Assembly (NCBI GenBank): GCA_902791865.1
Contig: CADAXK010000001.1
Span: forward strand, 1-64,000
DNA: 64,000 nt
Reading direction: 5' to 3'
Source of the DNA: an uncultured Bacteroidia bacterium
GTDB lineage: Bacteria > Bacteroidota > Bacteroidia > Bacteroidales > ML635J-15
Position numbers and translations under genes: made by a program
The notes under the pieces: generated by a model
Seen by the model: only the letters and a program-made list of their open reading frames with translations
Told to the model about the DNA's origin: nothing
Database searches by the model: none
Shown here: positions 22,981-31,753 of the stretch, piece after piece
Layout of the letters: each line of letters opens with the position of its first letter
Numbering within the stretch: position 1 is the first letter of the stretch

Positions 22981-23502
22981 ATGTCACCATTTCTGAAATA
23001 CATTGCCAACGAACAGCACTACACCGAAGTGCTTTCAAAGCTCACAAATGTAAAGAGAACCCTTTGGATTGGCACTGCCGACATAAAGGATTTGTACCTA
23101 AAACAAGGTAACGACGTTGTTCCTATGCTTGGCGTTCTTGCTTCGCTTCTGAAAAAAGGAATTGAAATTCGACTTATTCATGCCAAGGAACCAGGCGAAA
23201 ACTTCCGCACCGACTTCGACCGCTACCCTATCCTGCATACCAATCTTGAACGAGTACTTTGTCCGCGCGTCCATTTCAAAATTATGATCTTCGATATGGA
23301 AAGTGCCTACATTGGATCAGCAAACCTCACTGGCGCCGGAATCGGCATGAAAAGTCCGCAGAAACGCAACTTCGAGGCGGGGATTTTCACCAACGATCCC
23401 GAAATTGTTGAAGCGGCCATCAACCAGTTCGACAGCGTATGGATGGGCAGCCATTGTGAAAAATGTGGACGAAGAGAATTTTGTGGGGATAGGATAAAGT
23501 AA
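22981..23502 (+). CDS. Phospholipase D-like protein with C-terminal Cys cluster
   Basis: A 173-residue protein with one HKD motif, HFKIMIFDMESAYIGSANLTGAG (H-x-K-x4-D...GSxN). PLD enzymes need two HKD motifs, so this one would act as a homodimer, as the Nuc-type nucleases do. The C-terminus carries CEKCGRREFC (C-x2-C-x6-C), perhaps a small zinc site, not a general PLD feature. It lies 9 bp after glutathione peroxidase. Nuclease or phosphodiesterase activity is inferred from the family; its substrate is not known. Confidence 0.88.
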   Translation: MSPFLKYIANEQHYTEVLSKLTNVKRTLWIGTADIKDLYLKQGNDVVPMLGVLASLLKKGIEIRLIHAKEPGENFRTDFDRYPILHTNLERVLCPRVHFKIMIFDMESAYIGSANLTGAGIGMKSPQKRNFEAGIFTNDPEIVEAAINQFDSVWMGSHCEKCGRREFCGDRIK

Positions 23503-23509
23503 TAATCTT

Positions 23510-24187
23510 CTATTCTTCCAGCAAATCAGGTCTCAACACCTTTGTGCGCTCGTAGGCTAATTCCTCTTTCCACTCATCTATCTTGGCAAAGTTTCCAGAA
23601 AGCAAAATGTCAGGCACCTTCCAACCATTAAATTCGGCAGGACGTGTATATACAGGCGGAGCTAAAAGTCCATCTTGAAAAGAATCGGACAAGGCCGACT
23701 GTTCGTCGCCGATGGCACCGGGGATAACGCGGATAATGCTGTCGCACATCATTGCTGCGGCAAGTTCGCCACCAGTGAGCACAAAGTCGCCAATGCTAAA
23801 TTCCTCGTCGATAAGATGTTCGCGAATGCGATAGTCGATGCCCTTGTAATGTCCGCAAAGGATTATAATGTTGCTCATCATGCTTATGCGATTGGCTTCC
23901 TTCTGCTTCCACGGCTTACCGTCGGGCGAAGTATAAATTACAAGGTCGTAGTCGCGCTGCTTTTTCAAATCGCTGATGCAGTTGTAGATAGGTTCTATCA
24001 TCATCACCATGCCAGCCTCACCACCAAAGGCGTAGTCGTCAACCTGCTTGTGACGACCAAGGCCGTATTCGCGTAGGTCGTGGATATGAACTTCGGCAAT
24101 TCCCTTGTCGGTTGCCCGCTTGATTATGGAATTATTCAGCGGTCCATCAAGGATTTCGGGTAAAACGGTTATAATGTCAATTCGCAT
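23510..24187 (-). CDS. trmD: tRNA (guanine-N1-)-methyltransferase
   Basis: A 225-residue SPOUT-class TrmD. The N-terminal [30 protein letters not shown], the trefoil-knot SAM-binding segment [14 protein letters not shown] and [20 protein letters not shown] are all in place. It makes m1G37 in tRNAs reading CNN codons, preventing +1 frameshifts. The usual rimM-trmD-rplS neighbours are absent. It converges on the PLD-like gene with 7 bp between stop codons. Confidence 0.97.
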   Translation of the reverse strand: MRIDIITVLPEILDGPLNNSIIKRATDKGIAEVHIHDLREYGLGRHKQVDDYAFGGEAGMVMMIEPIYNCISDLKKQRDYDLVIYTSPDGKPWKQKEANRISMMSNIIILCGHYKGIDYRIREHLIDEEFSIGDFVLTGGELAAAMMCDSIIRVIPGAIGDEQSALSDSFQDGLLAPPVYTRPAEFNGWKVPDILLSGNFAKIDEWKEELAYERTKVLRPDLLEE

Positions 24188-24204
24188 AGGTAAAGTTTCT
24201 TTGT

Positions 24205-24330
24205 TTCTAGTTTCTAAGTTTCATGGGCTAACGCCCGTTTCTGGTTTCACGTTTCTGGTTCAAAGTTCAATGGCTAACGCCGTTTCTGTTGAGACGCAAA
24301 ATTTTGCGACTGTACAAATGGCTGTTAGCC
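24205..24330. repeat. Micro-hairpin and palindrome cluster (copy 3)
   Basis: GGGC-taac-GCCC, GGC-taac-GCC and GGC-tgtta-GCC hairpins with 'gtttctgg' spacers (the reverse complement of the 'agaaac' spacers at 110-170 and 21,170-21,285), plus AGACGCAAAATTTTGCGACT (24,292-24,311). It lies between the C69 dipeptidase and trmD genes. Confidence 0.6.
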
Positions 24331-24394
24331 AATTGTCATTTTTTTTGCATCTTGTCAGCAACTCTCAACTTTTAACTCTCAACTTTCAACTGTA

Positions 24395-25981
24395 TTAAAA
24401 TCCCATTCCAAACTTCAGCCAGAACATTTCCTCAAGGCTCTTCCATTTCTTAGCCGACTTCTCAAAATTATCGCTGGTATAGGCATTCAAAAGTTTAGCC
24501 GACTTCTTGGCATTGCCGTTGTCAACAACCTTCTGTTCCAGATCCTTAAGACCGGCAAATGCATCATCCTCGTACGATTTGAGTGCACTTTCGACAACTG
24601 GTCTTGTCGATTGCCATGCCACGGTAGCCAACTTGTTTGCCTTGCGATAAGTCCACAGCACGCAGTTGTCGTCGAGTTGCTTCTGTCCACAGACATCGTA
24701 AGCCTTTGGCAATGCGGTTGTTCCGCTGAAAATTGGCACTCGTGGTGTCTGCGCGGGATTGTCAACCGACATCCAGCAGATGCCACCAACCTCGTCGGGC
24801 AACCAACTGCGCAACTGGATTATGTGCGAGTACGAACACCAGGCTACAGCCACAGTGCGCTGGAAAGTTACAGTTTCTGGAGCTATGAAATTCAAGGTAT
24901 TGCGCAGATTTGTACCAAGCCACGGATTAGCAACCGGACTTACAATCGTATCGTCAACCATAGTGCCGTCGTCGAGACGCTTCTTTGTAACCATACGCAC
25001 ATTACGAGTCATATCAAGATCGGTGCCTTCGTAGGTGCTGCGGAAAAGTTCAATTACCTTACGGACATCGACATTCTCGTCGGGCTTAACAGAAAACGGC
25101 AATTCGTCCATATCCATGCTAAGTCCGAGCGATGGAGCCAAACTACTGAGAATGAAGAACTCGCGTTCCTTGAAGTTCTTGCCTGCGCCATACGACGAAG
25201 CAAAAGCCTTCCAGAAGACAAATGGCTCGTTTCCGTCCCAAAGGTTGTACTTCTTGGCAACTTCCTCAACATTGTCGGATGCCATAAAGTAGTCGGGATT
25301 GTTGCGCTCCATCTGCCCTATCCTAGCTATGTTTGCCGACACGCCAACATGGTCGTCGGGAATGCGCTTTGCAGCCCACACACCACCAATCTTGTCGGGA
25401 CCTTCGCCAAGGATTTCCATCTGCCATACCTCGTTCTTGTCGACAATCGTAATGCACTCGCCGCCATCACCATAGCCGTATTCTTTTACAAGGCTTCCGA
25501 TGAGTTTAATAGCTTCGCGAGCCGTTGTGCAACGCATAAGAGCAACACGCTCAAGTTCCTCAATCAAAAACATTCCCTTGCTGTTGACAAGCGTATCGGG
25601 ACCAGAAAAAGTAGTCTCGCCAATGGCAAGCTGCTTTTCGTTGAGACAAGGATAAGCAGTATTGAGGTAAGCGTAGGTGTGCTTTGCCTGCGGAATTTCA
25701 CCAGCGAGCGTTACGCCCGTAGTATCGGTGCGGCTCTTGGTGTGCATTGTGCCCTTGTAAACCTTGTGGGTAGCACCATCCTTGTAGTTGGCTGCAGGCT
25801 CAATGGTCATCCAAGTGCGGTAACGACCGTCGCAGGTGTGAGAAGTAATCACCGAACCATCGGCAGATGCCTTCTTGCCTACCATAATGCTGGTACAATT
25901 GCCACCTATAAAATCTTCGTCCTGCCCGAACGCACACAGCGAAAGCAGGGAAATCAACGCAAGCAGAAAAATATTTTTCAT
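24395..25981 (-). CDS. C69 family dipeptidase
   Basis: A 528-residue secreted peptidase. The signal peptide MKNIFLLALISLLSLCAFGQ is followed by GGNCTSIMVGKKASADGSVI, where Cys29 would be the N-terminal nucleophile after autocatalytic cleavage, as in the PepD/C69 (U34) family. The conserved GDGGECITIVDKNEVWQMEI and ANIARIG segments are present. These enzymes cleave dipeptides, and in Bacteroidota they work in the periplasm on peptides from protein fermentation. The PepSY-like gene ends 6 bp upstream on the same strand, so the two are probably co-transcribed. Confidence 0.95.
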   Translation of the reverse strand: MKNIFLLALISLLSLCAFGQDEDFIGGNCTSIMVGKKASADGSVITSHTCDGRYRTWMTIEPAANYKDGATHKVYKGTMHTKSRTDTTGVTLAGEIPQAKHTYAYLNTAYPCLNEKQLAIGETTFSGPDTLVNSKGMFLIEELERVALMRCTTAREAIKLIGSLVKEYGYGDGGECITIVDKNEVWQMEILGEGPDKIGGVWAAKRIPDDHVGVSANIARIGQMERNNPDYFMASDNVEEVAKKYNLWDGNEPFVFWKAFASSYGAGKNFKEREFFILSSLAPSLGLSMDMDELPFSVKPDENVDVRKVIELFRSTYEGTDLDMTRNVRMVTKKRLDDGTMVDDTIVSPVANPWLGTNLRNTLNFIAPETVTFQRTVAVAWCSYSHIIQLRSWLPDEVGGICWMSVDNPAQTPRVPIFSGTTALPKAYDVCGQKQLDDNCVLWTYRKANKLATVAWQSTRPVVESALKSYEDDAFAGLKDLEQKVVDNGNAKKSAKLLNAYTSDNFEKSAKKWKSLEEMFWLKFGMGF

Positions 25982-25987
25982 ATACTA

Positions 25988-26416
25988 TTATTTTTCCTCC
26001 TTTACAAAATTTCCGTTAAGGTCGAACTTAAGTTCAACATCAGTGTCGAGCTCGATTTCGAAGCCATTCTTGTCGCGCTCAATCTTGTAAATCTTTGCCT
26101 TCTTGTAGTTGTGAGCAACATAGTCGTAAATATTGCTGCTTACGATTCCCTTTGGCAGAGCAACATGGCCTTCGATTTCCATCCACGAGCCAATCTTGTT
26201 GAACTCAATCTTCACACCGTTTTCAAGTTTCACCTCGTAGTCGCCGTCCTTCTCGTCAAGCATTACGGATCTGACATTTTCCTTCGGGAAGTAAGTTCTC
26301 AAAAATTCCTGTGCGGTCATTGGCATGTCCTCGACCTTTAAGGGTTTGTCGTTGTCGGCAAAAGCGAGCGCAGAAAATGAAAGTGCGCAAACTAAAAGTA
26401 ATGTTATGTTTTTCAT
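25988..26416 (-). CDS. PepSY-like (DUF2874) periplasmic protein
   Basis: A 142-residue protein with a signal peptide (MKNITLLLVCALSFSALAFA) and two PepSY-like/BLIP-like repeats: TAQEFLRTYFPKENVRSVMLD...YEVKLENGVKIEFNKIGSWMEI and NIYDYVAHNYKKAKIYKIER...FEIELDTDVELKFDLNGNFV. Proteins of this type are common in Bacteroidota, and some PepSY domains inhibit peptidases. Its placement just before the C69 dipeptidase gene (6 bp) suggests a modulator or a partner of that peptidase; inference only. Confidence 0.88.
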   Translation of the reverse strand: MKNITLLLVCALSFSALAFADNDKPLKVEDMPMTAQEFLRTYFPKENVRSVMLDEKDGDYEVKLENGVKIEFNKIGSWMEIEGHVALPKGIVSSNIYDYVAHNYKKAKIYKIERDKNGFEIELDTDVELKFDLNGNFVKEEK

Positions 26417-26439
26417 ATTTAAAAATTTAATAATTTAAA

Positions 26440-26556
26440 AATTCAACAATTCAACAATTCAACAATTCAATGTTGAGTCGCGCCATGGCACGACTGTACT
26501 AAGTAATATTTAAAAGTTTCTTGCATTCTAGTTGAGACGCAAAATTTTGCGTCTTT
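26440..26556. repeat. Tandem 8-mer and two palindromes
   Basis: ATTCAACA is repeated 3.75 times (26,442-26,471). Then come GTCGCGCCATGGCACGAC (about 26,477-26,494) and the perfect 20-bp palindrome AGACGCAAAATTTTGCGTCT (26,535-26,554). The flanks GTTGAG...ACTGTAC around the first match those around the palindrome at 24,292. The rest of the 205-bp gap (26,417-26,621) shows nothing else. Confidence 0.7.
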
Positions 26557-26621
26557 ACATTATATCGTGTATTCCTTTTTTGTATGTTTCAAAATTTTAT
26601 AATTCGATGATTTCTTTACTT

Positions 26622-27014
26622 CTATGCTAAACTGATAGCTTCCAATTCCTTAGTAAGAGATTTGATTCCATTTTGGACTCTCTCCGATTGTTTTTTGCGA
26701 GGCTTGTGCGTACCTGCAGCGTAGTGCCAAAGCTGGCGTTCATTTATGCCTGTAATACGACTCAATGCCGCCTTAGTGAATATACCGCTGTAGTAGTTGA
26801 TGAAAGTCGCCATATCAATCCGAAACTTCAACTCATAATCGCCAGTAAGTTGCTCGCAAGGATTAGGATTGTCTTCAAGATACAACTCAATGGCTTCGCG
26901 CATATTGCGTTCAATTTCGTTCAAGTCGTTGCCAACCGTGAATATCGGAACGCCCTCGATATAGGCACTCAAATTCTTTTCCGCATACTCTACAATTACT
27001 TCTACCGTCTTCAT
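26622..27014 (-). CDS. hicB: HicB family antitoxin
   Basis: A 130-residue antitoxin: an N-terminal HicB-like fold (VEVIVEYAEKNLSAYIEGVP... LNEIERNMREAIELYLED) and a C-terminal DNA-binding region (GIFTKAALSRITGINERQLWHYAAG), used for autoregulation. It follows the HicA gene by 12 bp, the usual toxin-first order. HicB blocks HicA and represses the operon. Confidence 0.93.
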   Translation of the reverse strand: MKTVEVIVEYAEKNLSAYIEGVPIFTVGNDLNEIERNMREAIELYLEDNPNPCEQLTGDYELKFRIDMATFINYYSGIFTKAALSRITGINERQLWHYAAGTHKPRKKQSERVQNGIKSLTKELEAISLA

Positions 27015-27026
27015 ATTTTTGATATT

Positions 27027-27221
27027 TTATTTTTCTTCTATTCCAGCCTGTTTCAGTATGTTGTAATAAGTTCCCTTTTCCACACCTTTGCTGCCATGGT
27101 TTGGCACGACTACAATCCTTCCGTCCTTCTCAAATTTTATATGGCTACCTTTCTGACTTCTGAACACAAAGCCATTCTTTTTCAGTAGGTCTATTACAAA
27201 CTTCACCGACTTATAACTCAT
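27027..27221 (-). CDS. hicA: HicA family mRNA interferase toxin
   Basis: A 64-residue double-stranded-RNA-binding-like toxin. The catalytic His is in SQKGSHIKFEKDG, and VVVPNHGSKGVEKGTYYNILKQAGI is the conserved C-terminal half. It cleaves mRNA independently of ribosomes when free of HicB. Intact, with a -7 box (27,244-27,251) 22 bp upstream. Confidence 0.93.
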   Translation of the reverse strand: MSYKSVKFVIDLLKKNGFVFRSQKGSHIKFEKDGRIVVVPNHGSKGVEKGTYYNILKQAGIEEK

Positions 27222-27243
27222 TTCTAATATTAGTTTGAGAGTG

Positions 27244-27251
27244 CAAATATA
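27244..27251 (-). promoter_or_regulatory. hicAB -7 element
   Basis: CAAATATA on the plus strand is TATATTTG on the minus strand, just before the hicA start. The promoter lies in the short gap between hicA and trkH, both on the minus strand. Confidence 0.55.
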
Positions 27252-27287
27252 GTAAAAATACGAACACTTTAAATAGGTTTTGATAAT

Positions 27288-28784
27288 TTATTTCGTAACC
27301 TTATATTCCTTTGTAAACAGCAGCAATACCGTAAATATTTCCAACCTGCCGACAAGCATCATGCCAGAAAGTATCCACTTTGCGACGTCGGGAATGGCGG
27401 CGAAAGTCGTTGCCGGACCAGTCATTCCGTATGCAGGACCGATGTTACTCATTGCCGAAACGCAGGAAACAAACGAACTTGTGAAATCCATTCCCAAGCA
27501 GGTGAGCAACAATGTAGCGACAAGCACAGTGATTATGTACATCATTATGAACGCCATAACTCGCATAACGGTTGTCTGCTCGAGCGAACGCTTCGACATC
27601 TTTACGGGAATCACGGCCTGCGGATGAAGCTGACGCTTGAGGTCGGCGATAAGGTTTTTCACAGCAATGGCAATTCGCGAAACCTTGATGCCACCGCTCG
27701 TCGAACCCGAACAACCGCCGACAGCCATAAGAAGTACCGTCGGTATGATAAACGCCTGTCCCCAAGCAACATAGTCGAAGCAAGTCGCTTGATAACCCGA
27801 CGATGTCATTATTGCCACCACATTGAACAACGAGGTACGGAATGTCTCCTCGAAGCCCATCGGGAACGACGAAAGCTGTTCGGCAGTAAGCACCGTAGTG
27901 TACTCGAGCGAGTAGAACAACAGCATAAACACAGCCACACCGATGAATATTATGCCGAAGTACCAGCGCATTTCCTCGTTCTTGCTGAACGCCTTGAAAC
28001 GTCCGACAATCAGGAAGTAGTACAGAGCCAGCGTAAGTCCGCACATCGCCATGAAGAGCGTACACATATATTCGATGTACGGCGATGCCCAGTAGCCTAT
28101 GCTTGCCTGATGCGTGCTGAAACCGCCTGTTGCAACCGTTGTCATCGAATGACAGACGGCATCGAAAAGGTTCATCGGACCAAGATAGTATGCCACAAAG
28201 CATAGCACGGTAAGCACAATGTAGATAACCCAAAGTTTCTGGGCAGTGTTGCGGATGCGCGAACCAAGTTTATCGACCTCGATTCCAGGCGATTCGGCCG
28301 AGAACAATTGTGTTTCGTGTGCCTTGTTCTTTTGCGAGAAGAAAGCCATCGTCAGCACGATAACGCCCAAACCGCCAAGCCATTGCGTAATGCTGCGCCA
28401 CAAAAGTATTCCGTGCGGCTGCGAATCGATGTTGTTCATCACCGTGGCTCCTGTGGTCGTAAATCCCGACATAGTTTCGAAAAATGCGTCGGAAACATTG
28501 TCGAAAGTTCCACACATAAGGTAGGGAATCATACCGAGAACGGTAAGAATCAACCAAGTAAGCGTAACGGTCAGGAAATTGTCCTCCTTGCGCATTTTCT
28601 TTGTCGTCTTTCTGCCAAGCAGGAAAAGAATGGCTCCGATAAAAAATGTTGCAAGCGAAGGAACCAGCAAAGGAATGAAATCCTTCTCACCGTAGTTTAT
28701 ATTATAGTACAGCGCGACGAATGCCGAAGCCAGCATAAGCATCGACACCATCACGAGATTCTGTCCTATAATCTTCTTTTTCAT
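27288..28784 (-). CDS. trkH: Trk-type potassium uptake protein, membrane subunit
   Basis: A 498-residue, multi-spanning TrkH/KtrB protein. The repeated selectivity-filter segments (ETMSGFTTTGATVM, SMTTVATGGFSTH, VAIMTSSGYQ, AMSNIGPAYG) give the four pore loops with their Gly residues. SGSTSGGIKVSRIAI is the diagnostic intramembrane-loop region. The protein conducts K+ (or Na+) into the cell, gated by a TrkA/KtrA ring. In many Bacteroidales trkA is adjacent; here neither side has it, so the partner is elsewhere. Its own -7 box is at 28,832-28,839. Confidence 0.96.
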   Translation of the reverse strand: MKKKIIGQNLVMVSMLMLASAFVALYYNINYGEKDFIPLLVPSLATFFIGAILFLLGRKTTKKMRKEDNFLTVTLTWLILTVLGMIPYLMCGTFDNVSDAFFETMSGFTTTGATVMNNIDSQPHGILLWRSITQWLGGLGVIVLTMAFFSQKNKAHETQLFSAESPGIEVDKLGSRIRNTAQKLWVIYIVLTVLCFVAYYLGPMNLFDAVCHSMTTVATGGFSTHQASIGYWASPYIEYMCTLFMAMCGLTLALYYFLIVGRFKAFSKNEEMRWYFGIIFIGVAVFMLLFYSLEYTTVLTAEQLSSFPMGFEETFRTSLFNVVAIMTSSGYQATCFDYVAWGQAFIIPTVLLMAVGGCSGSTSGGIKVSRIAIAVKNLIADLKRQLHPQAVIPVKMSKRSLEQTTVMRVMAFIMMYIITVLVATLLLTCLGMDFTSSFVSCVSAMSNIGPAYGMTGPATTFAAIPDVAKWILSGMMLVGRLEIFTVLLLFTKEYKVTK

Positions 28785-29153
28785 TACATTAAGTCAAAAT
28801 GCGCAAATGCGCAGACTGAATAATAAATTTGCAAAGATAAGGATTATTTTGGATTTACGATTTACGATTTTTGATTGATGATTTTTTGATTTGGATTTTG
28901 AGATTTTGTGCAGGACATTATAGAGTATCATTCTAAAAAAGCACCAGCACTTTTCATCACAAGCTATTAAAAATTAAATATTTAAATATGATTTCTTTCA
29001 AATACACATAGGGTTAGGCAACCAAATCAATTTATCATCTTTATAAGCATAAAGATTTATGACACAATATTTTTACATTTTTTTGTTTCATATTTCAAAA
29101 AAAAATTATATGTTTGCTCACTTAAATAGAAGTGGAACTTTATACATCTGATT
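28785..29153. promoter_or_regulatory. Divergent intergenic region (trkH / T9SS surface protein)
   Basis: CAAAGATA (28,832-28,839) is the minus-strand -7 box of trkH; TATGTTTG (29,109-29,116) with TTTG at 29,082-29,085 serves the gene at 29,154. Between them lies a 'ggatttacgatttacgatttttgatt' repeat (28,850-28,880). The remaining bases are AT-rich with no gene. Confidence 0.5.
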
Positions 29154-31718
29154 ATGAAGAAGGTTATCATCATATTGCTCGCATTAATCTGCTACATATC
29201 AGCAGATTATGCATACGCGCAGCAACCAGTCAGACGCACATGCACTGACGAGCAATTAGAGTTTACAGTAACGCACAACGATGTAATTTGTGACGGCACA
29301 GAATCCACTGCCATGGTAAACATCATACACGGAGGCGGAGGAAACACCGATGTTTTCTGGTTCGAATGGTCAACTGGTGAAATTTCGCAGGTCATTCCAA
29401 TCTACTCATCAGGACAATATTCCGTAACCGTTACCGATACATACAATAACTGCTCAAAATCCGAAATCTTTGAAATCGGTCAAGCTCCTGCTGTAAATGT
29501 CAGTCTATCAAAGACAGATGTTACTTGCTATGGTCTAAATGATGGCACAATGACTGCTAATGTCAACAGCGGAACTGCTCCATTTTCATACAACTGGTCA
29601 ACAACTTTGCACAGCGAAACCATAACAAACCTTGTCCCTGGCACATACTCTGTAACCGTTACCGATGACAACCAATGTACAGCAAGAGCCACTGCATCGA
29701 TTGTAGAACCGACAAGATTATTATACACAATTTCTCCCAATCAAGGTATATGCCGAGGATCAGAAACCACCATAACCGTTACTGTTACCGGCGGAACCGA
29801 ACCATACAACTATGAGTGGGACGATAGCACAACTGGAATATTCAACAGAATAGTATCACCTGATTCGACAACGGCTTACACTGTAACTGTCACCGATGCT
29901 AACGGATGTACAAATGCTCCACAAACAACAAGAATCATCGTAAGCCAGCCAATAGAAATGAATCCAGATATTCATAACATATTATGTCATGGAGAATGTA
30001 ATGGTTCGGCTGTTCTTAATATACACGGCGGCATTCCTCCTTTCACATACACATGGGAAAGCAATACCGACTACATTGAAAACTTATGCGCAGGAAGCTA
30101 TGCATTAAGCGTCACCGACTTGTACAACTGCACAGCAAGCACATCATTTGTTATCACCGAACCCGACACAATATATGTGGCAACTCTTTCAGGTCCAGCT
30201 AGCTGTTTCGGATACAACGACGGATTCGTACAGGCAGATGTCACTGGTGGCGTACATATATCCAATGGTGATGATAACTACAACTATCTTTGGGATGACG
30301 GACAAACTACTGCTCACGCAAACATGGGCGCAGGATACCACACTGTCACCGTCACCGATGGAAACGGATGTACTCATACAGGCACCGCATTCGTCGACCA
30401 ACCACAAGCTATATACGTAACAGACCCGACACCAAACGGAGGTACCATTTGCATAGGAGAAACACTACATGTTTATGCTAATGCTACAGGTGGCGAAGGT
30501 CCTTACGAATTTGTTTGGAGAGGTCCTGATGATTTCGTATGGTATGGACATAACTTCTCGGCATCGCCGACAACAACATCAACATACACACTTGATGTTT
30601 CCGATGTACATGGTTGTACTGCAGCACAAAAGCAAATGGTCATCAATGTCAACTCGCCAATCGAAATTTTATCTGTCACACAGGAGAACGATGAAATATG
30701 CAAGGGCGACAAGATTGTTTTCGACATTGAAATTTCTGGAGGTAACGGAGGTCCATACAGAATAACTTCAGACGAGTTCGGCGTAATAACAACACCTTGT
30801 AGCATATATGCACCCGAAACAGGATTCTACGCATTCACAGTAAGCGATGCCTGCGGTTCTCCTACAGCACGCGACTCCGTATATGCACTCGTTCACCCAT
30901 TGCCCGATGTAGGATTCTATTCCGACAAGTCGGCATCATGCCCTCCGGGAACTTTCCAATTCTACGAAATATCCGACGAAAGTGCCAACCAGACTTACCT
31001 ATGGGACTTCGGAAACGAAAGGACATCAAGCGTAAAGAACCCTAAACAGACTTTCGACGAAACCGGTTCTTACAATGTATCTCTTACTGTAACTTCCGAC
31101 TTCGGATGTAGCAACACAAAGACAAAGAACAACATGATCGTCATATACGACGAACCAAGAGCCGAATTTGTAGTTGACCCAGACTTGACATCGATACTTA
31201 CAACCGAAATTAAGTTCATCAACTATTCGGAAGGTGGCACAACCTACCTGTGGAACTTCGGTGACGGCAACACAAGCATCTGGTCAAACGAAACGCAGAT
31301 ACACACTTACGAAAAAGCAGGCGACTACACAGCAATGCTTGTAGCAAAGAACCAACACCAATGCGTTGATACTGCTTATAAGAAATTCAGCATCACAGAT
31401 GTTTATACATTCTATGCACCTACGGCATTCACACCAAATGGTGATGGCGACAACGATTTCTTCTATATCAGTGGAAACGGAATCGACAGAAAGAACTTCG
31501 AACTTACCGTTTATAACCGTTACGGCGAAAGAATGTTCAAGACAACCACATTCGACATGGAATCGCCTCAAAGCATGGCATGGGACGGAACCAACGACGG
31601 AAGCATACTCAAGGGCGACAAAATAGCTACCACAGGCGCATACAACTGGGTTTGCAAATTCCTCGACTTCACAGGAAAACCTCACGAAAAGAAAGGTACA
31701 GTATTTTTGCTGAAATAA
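29154..31718 (+). CDS. Secreted SprB-repeat/PKD protein with T9SS type B sorting domain
   Basis: An 854-residue protein. The signal peptide ends near AYAQ (residue 23). It is followed by about seven SprB-like repeats, each with a Cys after a VTC/ILC/ASC turn and ending in 'G.Y.VTVTD...C', then PKD-like domains (about 590-745: YLWDFGNERTSS, YLWNFGDGNTS). The C-terminal 100 residues are a CHU_C/gliding-type domain: FYAPTAFTPNGDGDNDFFYI...NRYGERMF...WDGTNDG...GAYNWVCKF, ending GTVFLLK. That domain directs export through T9SS and is not cleaved like type A tails. The protein is presumably a surface adhesin. The next two genes follow on the same strand after 35 bp. Confidence 0.93.
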   Translation: MKKVIIILLALICYISADYAYAQQPVRRTCTDEQLEFTVTHNDVICDGTESTAMVNIIHGGGGNTDVFWFEWSTGEISQVIPIYSSGQYSVTVTDTYNNCSKSEIFEIGQAPAVNVSLSKTDVTCYGLNDGTMTANVNSGTAPFSYNWSTTLHSETITNLVPGTYSVTVTDDNQCTARATASIVEPTRLLYTISPNQGICRGSETTITVTVTGGTEPYNYEWDDSTTGIFNRIVSPDSTTAYTVTVTDANGCTNAPQTTRIIVSQPIEMNPDIHNILCHGECNGSAVLNIHGGIPPFTYTWESNTDYIENLCAGSYALSVTDLYNCTASTSFVITEPDTIYVATLSGPASCFGYNDGFVQADVTGGVHISNGDDNYNYLWDDGQTTAHANMGAGYHTVTVTDGNGCTHTGTAFVDQPQAIYVTDPTPNGGTICIGETLHVYANATGGEGPYEFVWRGPDDFVWYGHNFSASPTTTSTYTLDVSDVHGCTAAQKQMVINVNSPIEILSVTQENDEICKGDKIVFDIEISGGNGGPYRITSDEFGVITTPCSIYAPETGFYAFTVSDACGSPTARDSVYALVHPLPDVGFYSDKSASCPPGTFQFYEISDESANQTYLWDFGNERTSSVKNPKQTFDETGSYNVSLTVTSDFGCSNTKTKNNMIVIYDEPRAEFVVDPDLTSILTTEIKFINYSEGGTTYLWNFGDGNTSIWSNETQIHTYEKAGDYTAMLVAKNQHQCVDTAYKKFSITDVYTFYAPTAFTPNGDGDNDFFYISGNGIDRKNFELTVYNRYGERMFKTTTFDMESPQSMAWDGTNDGSILKGDKIATTGAYNWVCKFLDFTGKPHEKKGTVFLLK

Positions 31719-31753
31719 ATGCAATATCGTAACGAAAATTGCGTTTTATTCAC

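Noticed and set aside
24611-26341. A 576-codon open frame on the plus strand
   Set aside because: It lies opposite the C69 dipeptidase and PepSY-like genes, which have clear families and signal peptides; its translation shows no family and no start signals.
26440-26472. Tandem ATTCAACA units as a CRISPR array
   Set aside because: The unit is 8 bp without spacers, and no cas gene is present.
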